The translations under genes were made by a program, and so were the position numbers. Positions 59,317 through 64,000 of a DNA stretch of 64,000 nt are shown piece after piece. Source of the stretch: Lachnospiraceae bacterium (GTDB taxonomy: Bacteria; Bacillota; Clostridia; Lachnospirales; Lachnospiraceae); assembly GCA_017542245.1 (NCBI GenBank), contig JAFXXN010000158.1:1-64000 (forward strand), written 5' to 3'. The notes below the pieces were generated by a model that worked only from the letters and a program-made list of their open reading frames with translations, made no database searches and was not told where the DNA came from. The stretch's first letter is position 1, and each line of letters begins with the position of its first letter.

Positions 59317-60582
59317 ATGAACAGAGAAAACTTAAAACAAGTAATCATTGATCAAAAAGAGATATATCTGAACAATCCTTTAGTGAAACGTGATTTTGAA
59401 CCGGAAGAAAAAATCAATTATTGCTTTGTCGGGATAAGAAGAACCGGGAAATCATATATGATATTTCAGAAAGTTAAGAACCTTATAGAGTCAGGGGTAC
59501 CTTTTGATGAAATATTGTATGTTAATTTTGAAGATGAGCGCCTTTTGGAAGTGACCACGGAGGATTTAAATCTCATTTTGGAGATCGGTATAGAGATTGC
59601 GGGAGAAGGGAGAAAACCATACTTATTTCTTGATGAGATTCAAAATGTTAACGGTTGGGAAAAATTTGTTAGACGTCTTGCGGATATGAAATATAAGGTG
59701 AATATTACCGGTAGTAACAGCAAGATGCTGAGTCATGAAATAGCTTCTACACTAGGTGGACGTTTCATGATTGTTCAGATATTCCCTTATTCCTTTAAGG
59801 AGTATCTTCATGCCCTTGGAAAAGAAAAAGACTATCTTCAGATACTCAGCACATCTGATAAGGCGAGTGTGAACAAAGCATATGAACAATATGTAAGATT
59901 TGGAGCATTCCCGGAACTTGTTGATCTTTCGAATAAACGCGAGTATTTAAGCAGTATTTATCAAACTATATATATAGGTGATATAATTGCGAGGAACAAC
60001 GTATCAAATGATTTTGCGGTTAGATTAATTTTAAAAAAGATTGCTGAGTCTGTGATGAAACCTTTATCCTTTAGTAGATTGGCTAATATTTTGAAAAGTG
60101 CAGGTACAGGTATTGGTAAGCAGACAGTTATCAATTATGTGGGATATATGGTTGATGCCTACATTCTGTTCACTATTCGTAATTATGCCTCAAAACTTGT
60201 AGATAAGGAAACTTCACCTAAATACTACTTTATGGATACCGGACTGCTTGGGTTACTTGTTTTGAACCCGGATACAGCCCAACTTGAAAATCTTGTTGCA
60301 ATAGAACTAGTCAGAAGATATGGTACAGATAATGTATATTACTTTGAAAGCAATATGGAGGTAGATTTTTATATTCCGGAGGATAATCTTGCAATACAGG
60401 TAAGCTATAGTATCGATGACATTGATACAAAAGAAAGAGAATTGAGTGCATTTGTTAAGCTAAGAAATTTTATGCCCGATGTGAAATGTCTCCTGATCAC
60501 TAACAGTGAGGAGATGAGAAACGAGTATAATGGGATAAGTATAGAAGTTCTACCAGCTTGGAAGTGGTTATTAAGGAAGTAA
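59317..60582 (+). CDS. AAA ATPase with DUF4143
   Basis: A 421-residue protein with an AAA-type ATPase domain (about 35-165) and a C-terminal DUF4143 region (about 200-400). Walker A is VGIRRTGKSYMIFQKVKN, Walker B is PYLFLDEIQNVNGWEKFV and sensor 1 is ITGSNSKML. The DUF4143 segment contains YYFESNMEVDFYIP, like a PD-(D/E)xK nuclease-type core. These ATPases are very common in anaerobes and archaea; function is unknown, possibly linked to toxin-like or mobile systems. It has its own promoter and AAGGAGCGATT. Confidence 0.9.
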   Translation: MNRENLKQVIIDQKEIYLNNPLVKRDFEPEEKINYCFVGIRRTGKSYMIFQKVKNLIESGVPFDEILYVNFEDERLLEVTTEDLNLILEIGIEIAGEGRKPYLFLDEIQNVNGWEKFVRRLADMKYKVNITGSNSKMLSHEIASTLGGRFMIVQIFPYSFKEYLHALGKEKDYLQILSTSDKASVNKAYEQYVRFGAFPELVDLSNKREYLSSIYQTIYIGDIIARNNVSNDFAVRLILKKIAESVMKPLSFSRLANILKSAGTGIGKQTVINYVGYMVDAYILFTIRNYASKLVDKETSPKYYFMDTGLLGLLVLNPDTAQLENLVAIELVRRYGTDNVYYFESNMEVDFYIPEDNLAIQVSYSIDDIDTKERELSAFVKLRNFMPDVKCLLITNSEEMRNEYNGISIEVLPAWKWLLRK

Positions 60583-60712
60583 TAATACTGACAAATCGCC
60601 GTTTGTTGAGCTCTTTTGTCGGAAGAAAACATCGATAACTTATCTAAATGCAGGATATGAAGATAAAGGGATATTAATAAATTTCAGTTGTAGTATAGAA
60701 AAGAGGAAAACT

Positions 60713-61405
60713 ATGAGAAAGAACTTTTTAGCGGTATTCAGTGGGTTCCCTGAGCATCATTTCTCGAAAGAGATTACGGAGCGGCTTCGTTCAGAACTAA
60801 CTGAGAGAAAAAGCATTGTATTTATCACTGCATGTCCGCTTGATTTTGAGCAAAACGATGATGATTGTGACGGTATGTACGAGATGTTTGCGGAGCAGGG
60901 ATTGCCGTTTGAGAAGCACTGCGTGATCGACAAACGTACAGAACCGGTAAAGGCTAAGGAACTGGTGGAAAATGCGGACTGCATTTTCCTTATGGGCGGA
61001 GGCGTCTGTGAGGAGCAGCTTGACTTGATCCGTGAGAAGGGTTGTTATGATGCCTTGATAAATTGTAATGCTGCAATCTTCGGTGTGAGTGCGGGGGCGA
61101 TGAACATGGCGCGGAAGACGGTGGATTTCTTCGAGTCAATGGAAGCTTTTGAAGGGCTCGGTCTCACGAATATCACGGTGAGCTGCCATCATGATCCGGA
61201 AGATACGTGGCGATATGAACAGACGCTTAGAATGTCTGAGGACCGTACGGTGTATGCCATGGAGGATATGAGTGCATTCTTTATAAAGAAAGGGCGGATC
61301 AATGTTGTAGGAACAATATATCGTGTGCAGAATAGGGAACTTCATGTTCTCACCGAGAAAGATATCAATGAACTGGAGCAGGATGGAGATTATATATGGA
61401 ACTAA
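60713..61405 (+). CDS. Peptidase S51/type 1 amidotransferase-like protein
   Basis: A 230-residue protein of the peptidase E/S51 group: FLMGGGVCEEQLDLIREKG and AIFGVSAGAMNMARKTVDFF with the nucleophile Ser in GVSAGAM, then VSCHHDPEDTWRYEQTL with a catalytic-type His. This fold cleaves Asp-X dipeptides or cyanophycin-like peptides. Specificity unknown. AAGAGGAAAACT precedes the ATG. The next gene starts inside its last codons, 10 bases before the end. Confidence 0.85.
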   Translation: MRKNFLAVFSGFPEHHFSKEITERLRSELTERKSIVFITACPLDFEQNDDDCDGMYEMFAEQGLPFEKHCVIDKRTEPVKAKELVENADCIFLMGGGVCEEQLDLIREKGCYDALINCNAAIFGVSAGAMNMARKTVDFFESMEAFEGLGLTNITVSCHHDPEDTWRYEQTLRMSEDRTVYAMEDMSAFFIKKGRINVVGTIYRVQNRELHVLTEKDINELEQDGDYIWN

Positions 61406-62073
61406 AAAAATTATCCGAACATATATGGTATATGCCTTATGAGGAAGAACGTGATCGTCCTAACCTCGGATATGTAAAAGGCGATAAAATGAGTCTGGCG
61501 GTCGATGCGGGCCACTCGGAAGCACACATAAGAGAGTTTTACGATCTTCTCAGAAAGGAAGGCCTACCGCTCCCTTCACTTACGGTTATTACACACTGGC
61601 ATTGGGATCATACATTCGCGATGCATGCCGTAAACGGTCTTTCACTGGCAAATAAAACGACAAACGGGCATCTTTTAGAATGCAAAAGAAAGATAGAGGA
61701 AAACGGTCCTAAAGAGTTCTTGAACATATATGACAGTATCCGAAAAGAATATGCAGGCGGCAAAGAAGTGATAGTCGTTTCTGCGGATATTGTTTTTGAG
61801 GGTGACCTGACTATCGATCTCGGTGGCTGCACTGTCAAGCTTATGCATACGCAAGCTCCCCACACAGATGATTCAACACTGGTTTATGTGTGCGAAGATA
61901 AGACACTCTTTGTCGGAGACTCTACTTGTGCGGAATTCCCTAACGGAGTCAAGGACAAGGATCGGGCAGGTGTACTGGCTGACAAGATCCGTTCGACCGG
62001 TGCCAAAACTTGTGTCGAGGGACATTGGCAGCCGGTAGAGACTACCGACACGCTGGCGGATCTTTTGGCTTGA
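61396..62073 (+). CDS. Metallo-beta-lactamase-fold hydrolase
   Basis: A 225-residue metallohydrolase. Metal ligands lie in ITHWHWDHTFAMHAV (H-x-H-x-D-H), later LMHTQAPHTDDSTLVYVCED and LFVGDSTCAEF and a final His in CVEGHWQPVE. It resembles small MBL-fold hydrolases of unknown substrate. Its start overlaps the end of the peptidase-like gene (10 bases), so the pair is coupled. Confidence 0.88.
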   Translation: MELKKLSEHIWYMPYEEERDRPNLGYVKGDKMSLAVDAGHSEAHIREFYDLLRKEGLPLPSLTVITHWHWDHTFAMHAVNGLSLANKTTNGHLLECKRKIEENGPKEFLNIYDSIRKEYAGGKEVIVVSADIVFEGDLTIDLGGCTVKLMHTQAPHTDDSTLVYVCEDKTLFVGDSTCAEFPNGVKDKDRAGVLADKIRSTGAKTCVEGHWQPVETTDTLADLLA

Positions 62074-62107
62074 AGAGATTATGATAGAAAGCAGAAAGAG
62101 AGAGCTT

Positions 62108-62905
62108 ATGGATAAGTATATTGAAGGAAATAAGGCGGCTTGGGAAGAAGCCTTTGATAACAGGGACGCATCCTGGGGTGCAGATATAACAGAACGAATA
62201 AAAAATGAAGAATATTCGTTTTTTGAAAAAGAAATGGTTGATGTTTTGCGAAACATCAATACAGAAGGAAAGACAATCGGTCAATTCTGCTGTAATAACG
62301 GTAGAGAACTGCTTTCTTTGGTAAAAAGCGGAAAAGCAGCTAAAGGAATAGGCTTTGACATTGCTGAAAATCAGGTTGCTTTTGCGAATGCAAAAGCAAA
62401 AGAACTAAATTTGCCTTGTACATTTGAAGCTGTAAATGTCTATGATATTGATGAACGTTTCAAAGAGCAGTTTGATGTTGTGATCATTACTATAGGGGCA
62501 TTATGCTGGTTTGAAGATCTGAATCGCTTTTTTGAGATTGTGGCAAAATGTATGAAGCCCGGGGCTGTGATCGTTCTTAACGAACAGCATCCATGCACGA
62601 ATATGCTGGCCTCGGAAGGTGATGCGGAGTTTGATCCGGAACACAGGACGGAATGTCATTTCTCTTACTTTGAGCATGAATGGACCGGAAATGGCGGTAT
62701 GTATTATATGACGCTGAAGAACTATCATTCAAAGACTTTTACTGATTTTACACATTCAATGTCAGAAATAATATCCGGAATGTGCAGTAATGGAATTGTA
62801 GTCACGGGACTTCAGGAGTTTAATCATGATATCAGCGGTGGTTTTTCTTCAATAGATCATGGCGGTTTTCCTCTATCTATGATCTTACAGGGGAAAAAGT
62901 TCTGA
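62108..62905 (+). CDS. Class I SAM-dependent methyltransferase
   Basis: A 265-residue methyltransferase. Motif I is GQFCCNNGRELLSLVKSG (unusual CCNNG instead of GxGxG), motif II is AKGIGFDIAENQVAFANAKA with the ribose Asp, and DVVIITIGALCWFEDLNRFF is motif IV. The C-terminal part has LNEQHPCTNMLA and HSMSEIISGMCSNGI. The N-terminal MDKYIEGNKAAWEEAFDNR is typical. The ATG at 62108, behind AAAGAGAGAG, is preferred; an ATG at 62081 is possible. Substrate unknown. Confidence 0.87.
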   Translation: MDKYIEGNKAAWEEAFDNRDASWGADITERIKNEEYSFFEKEMVDVLRNINTEGKTIGQFCCNNGRELLSLVKSGKAAKGIGFDIAENQVAFANAKAKELNLPCTFEAVNVYDIDERFKEQFDVVIITIGALCWFEDLNRFFEIVAKCMKPGAVIVLNEQHPCTNMLASEGDAEFDPEHRTECHFSYFEHEWTGNGGMYYMTLKNYHSKTFTDFTHSMSEIISGMCSNGIVVTGLQEFNHDISGGFSSIDHGGFPLSMILQGKKF

Positions 62906-62916
62906 TTTAATTTGTT

Positions 62917-63045
62917 ATGATGAAATTGTATATTCAAAAAGATATATTGGAATATGAGAAGAATGGATATAATTTTGTCAACGAGGAATACGGTGCAGAA
63001 AACGATCCTTATGGCACCGAAATGTTGATATATAAGACAGATTAA
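62917..63045 (+). pseudogene. Probable GNAT C-terminal remnant
   Basis: A 42-residue frame, with no ribosome binding site, encodes EKNGYNFVNEEYGAENDPYG and ends TEMLIYKTD. The pattern of a Tyr/Phe, a Gly and the final LIY resembles the C terminus of a GNAT protein. It fills the gap between the methyltransferase and the next acetyltransferase. Confidence 0.45.
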
Positions 63046-63059
63046 ATTGTGAGGTTTAA

Positions 63060-63461
63060 ATGGATATTAAGGAATATAAAGAGTATAAAGAAGATGAAAT
63101 CAAGCGTCTTTATACGGAGGTAGGCTGGTCTGCATATACGGAGAATATGCAGACATTGGAACAAGGCTATAAGAATTCGTTACTCGTATTAGCAGCATAT
63201 GAAGATGAAGAACTACTTGGTATCATAAGGGTTGTTGGAGATGGTTTTACTATTGTTTTCGTTCAAGATATCCTTGTGTTTCCTGAAAAGCAACGTGAAG
63301 GTGTCGGAACAGCTCTGTTAAAAGCAGTTCTCGAAAAATATCCTGATGTTCGGCAAATTGAGCTGGTTACCGACAACACGCCTAAAACAGTGGCTTTCTA
63401 TAAGTCGTTAGGCTTTTATGAGCTTTCAGAAATAGGGTGTTGTGGATTTATGAGATGTTGA
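63060..63461 (+). CDS. GNAT-family N-acetyltransferase
   Basis: A 133-residue GNAT protein. Motif A is DILVFPEKQREGVGTALLKA; IELVTDNTPKTVAFYKSLGF is motif B. The N-terminal LYTEVGWSAYTENMQTLEQG is typical of YhdJ/ElaA-like small members found in Clostridia. TGAGGTTTAA precedes the ATG. Next gene starts 17 bases after its stop. Confidence 0.88.
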   Translation: MDIKEYKEYKEDEIKRLYTEVGWSAYTENMQTLEQGYKNSLLVLAAYEDEELLGIIRVVGDGFTIVFVQDILVFPEKQREGVGTALLKAVLEKYPDVRQIELVTDNTPKTVAFYKSLGFYELSEIGCCGFMRC

Positions 63462-63478
63462 AGTTTGTGAGGAGTAAA

Positions 63479-63901
63479 ATGATTAGAATAGCAACGGCAG
63501 ATGATGCCGATCAATTAGATCTTTTAAATAATGAATTTAATGGTAAAGGAAATACAAGTATAGACTATATCAGAGATTCGCTTTTGAACAATAACCAAGA
63601 AGTGGTTATTGTAGCGCAGGAAAAAGAAGCTTTGGCAGGATTTGTCTGTGTGCAACTAAAAAAATCATTTTGCTATGATGAGTATATGCCTGAAATCACG
63701 GAAGTCTATGTCAGACCGGAATATAGAAAACAGGGGATTGCAAGTGCGATGATTACTTACGCAGAAAAGTACTGTAAAGAACACTATGCCCTTCATAAAT
63801 TTGAACTTCTGACCGGAAAAAATAATACTATCGCACAATCTGTATATAATAAACTTAATTATATAGATGATAATGAGATCCACTTATCGAAAAGGATTTA
63901 G
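63479..63901 (+). CDS. GNAT-family N-acetyltransferase
   Basis: A 140-residue GNAT protein. The N-terminal MIRIATADDADQLDLLNNEF and motif A ITEVYVRPEYRKQGIASAMI are clear, and GKNNTIAQSVYNKLNYIDDN completes motif B. Its layout resembles small aminoglycoside N-acetyltransferase-like members, but a drug substrate cannot be claimed. The ATG at 63479 is chosen because of GAGGAGTAAA upstream; a longer frame overlaps the previous gene. Confidence 0.88.
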   Translation: MIRIATADDADQLDLLNNEFNGKGNTSIDYIRDSLLNNNQEVVIVAQEKEALAGFVCVQLKKSFCYDEYMPEITEVYVRPEYRKQGIASAMITYAEKYCKEHYALHKFELLTGKNNTIAQSVYNKLNYIDDNEIHLSKRI

Positions 63902-63955
63902 GAGAATATCATTGCAAAAATTTAAACGATATTGACTTTAAAGGAGTTTCTGAAA

Positions 63956-64000
63956 ATGCGAAAAAACAAAAAATTATTCGTTTTGATAAGTACGCTGGTA
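63956..64000 (+). CDS. Start of a secreted or membrane protein (partial)
   Basis: An ATG behind AAAGGAGTTTCTGAAA opens MRKNKKLFVLISTLV, a typical positively charged start of a signal peptide, and runs off the window. The gap from 63902 holds nothing else of note. Confidence 0.6.
   Translation, partial: MRKNKKLFVLISTLV

Noticed and set aside
27655-63901. A classical integron cassette array
   Set aside because: No integrase gene and no attC-like site with RYYYAAC/GTTRRRY boxes was seen, so the term is used only as an analogy.

Overview
The window is about 62.6 kb of a Gram-positive anaerobe chromosome, most like a Lachnospiraceae member (Clostridia, Bacillota) from a gut or rumen. Supporting signs are strong AGGAG-type ribosome binding sites, sigma-A promoters, VanR/VanS-like two-component systems beside MacB-type ABC exporters, a beta-glucuronidase, a YnzC-family protein and a type I-C-style CRISPR repeat. 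The first 1.4 kb is much more AT-rich and reads as pieces of two unrelated proteins, so it is probably foreign or an assembly chimera. No tRNA, rRNA, transposase or cas gene was recognised.

Layout. 1-1,405: AT-rich material with a minus-strand frame open to the window edge and a plus-strand coiled coil. 1,406-1,970: CRISPR array of nine repeats, the last one decayed. 2,158-9,638: HAD phosphatase, aldehyde dehydrogenase, Old-Yellow-Enzyme-like reductase, two-component system, and GH2 beta-glucuronidase. 9,884-15,575: MacB/FtsX-type exporter and a membrane-anchored penicillin-binding-like hydrolase. 15,663-16,863 (minus): HAD phosphatase and YfcE-like phosphodiesterase, divergent from an esterase, Dabb, phosphodiesterase and PfkB kinase group. 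20,035-25,515: a second exporter and two-component module paralogous to the first. 25,606-27,053: membrane protein, radical SAM protein and an HD-GYP remnant.

27,113-63,901: a long accessory region. It opens with an ABC-F protein of the ribosome-protection type behind a promoter, a 23-codon leader peptide and a strong terminator, which looks like antibiotic-responsive attenuation. About 37 kb of small, mostly single-gene units follow, all on the plus strand: twelve GNAT acetyltransferases plus two GNAT fragments, four methyltransferases, aminoglycoside/choline-type and chloramphenicol-type phosphotransferases, a nucleotidyltransferase fused to a beta-lactamase-like hydrolase, three metallo-beta-lactamase-fold enzymes, an MccF-like peptidase, a UvrA-like ABC protein, NUDIX and HAD hydrolases, and an alkyltransferase. 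Together they look like a reservoir of drug-modification, self-immunity and damage-repair genes. Unidirectional packing, functional mixture and gene fragments resemble an integron cassette array, but no integrase or attC was seen.

The most unusual feature is a family of paired inverted hairpins with the core GGGACGGTTCT. Seven doublets of nearly constant length (104-107 nt) lie just after, or within, the 3' ends of genes. Five of them, and one solo hairpin, provide the last codons and the stop codon, leaving proteins that end in EGRFSD, RGTVL or TEPSL. They resemble REPINs and may be spread by a RAYT-type transposase outside the window. Two further palindromic families are also dispersed here.
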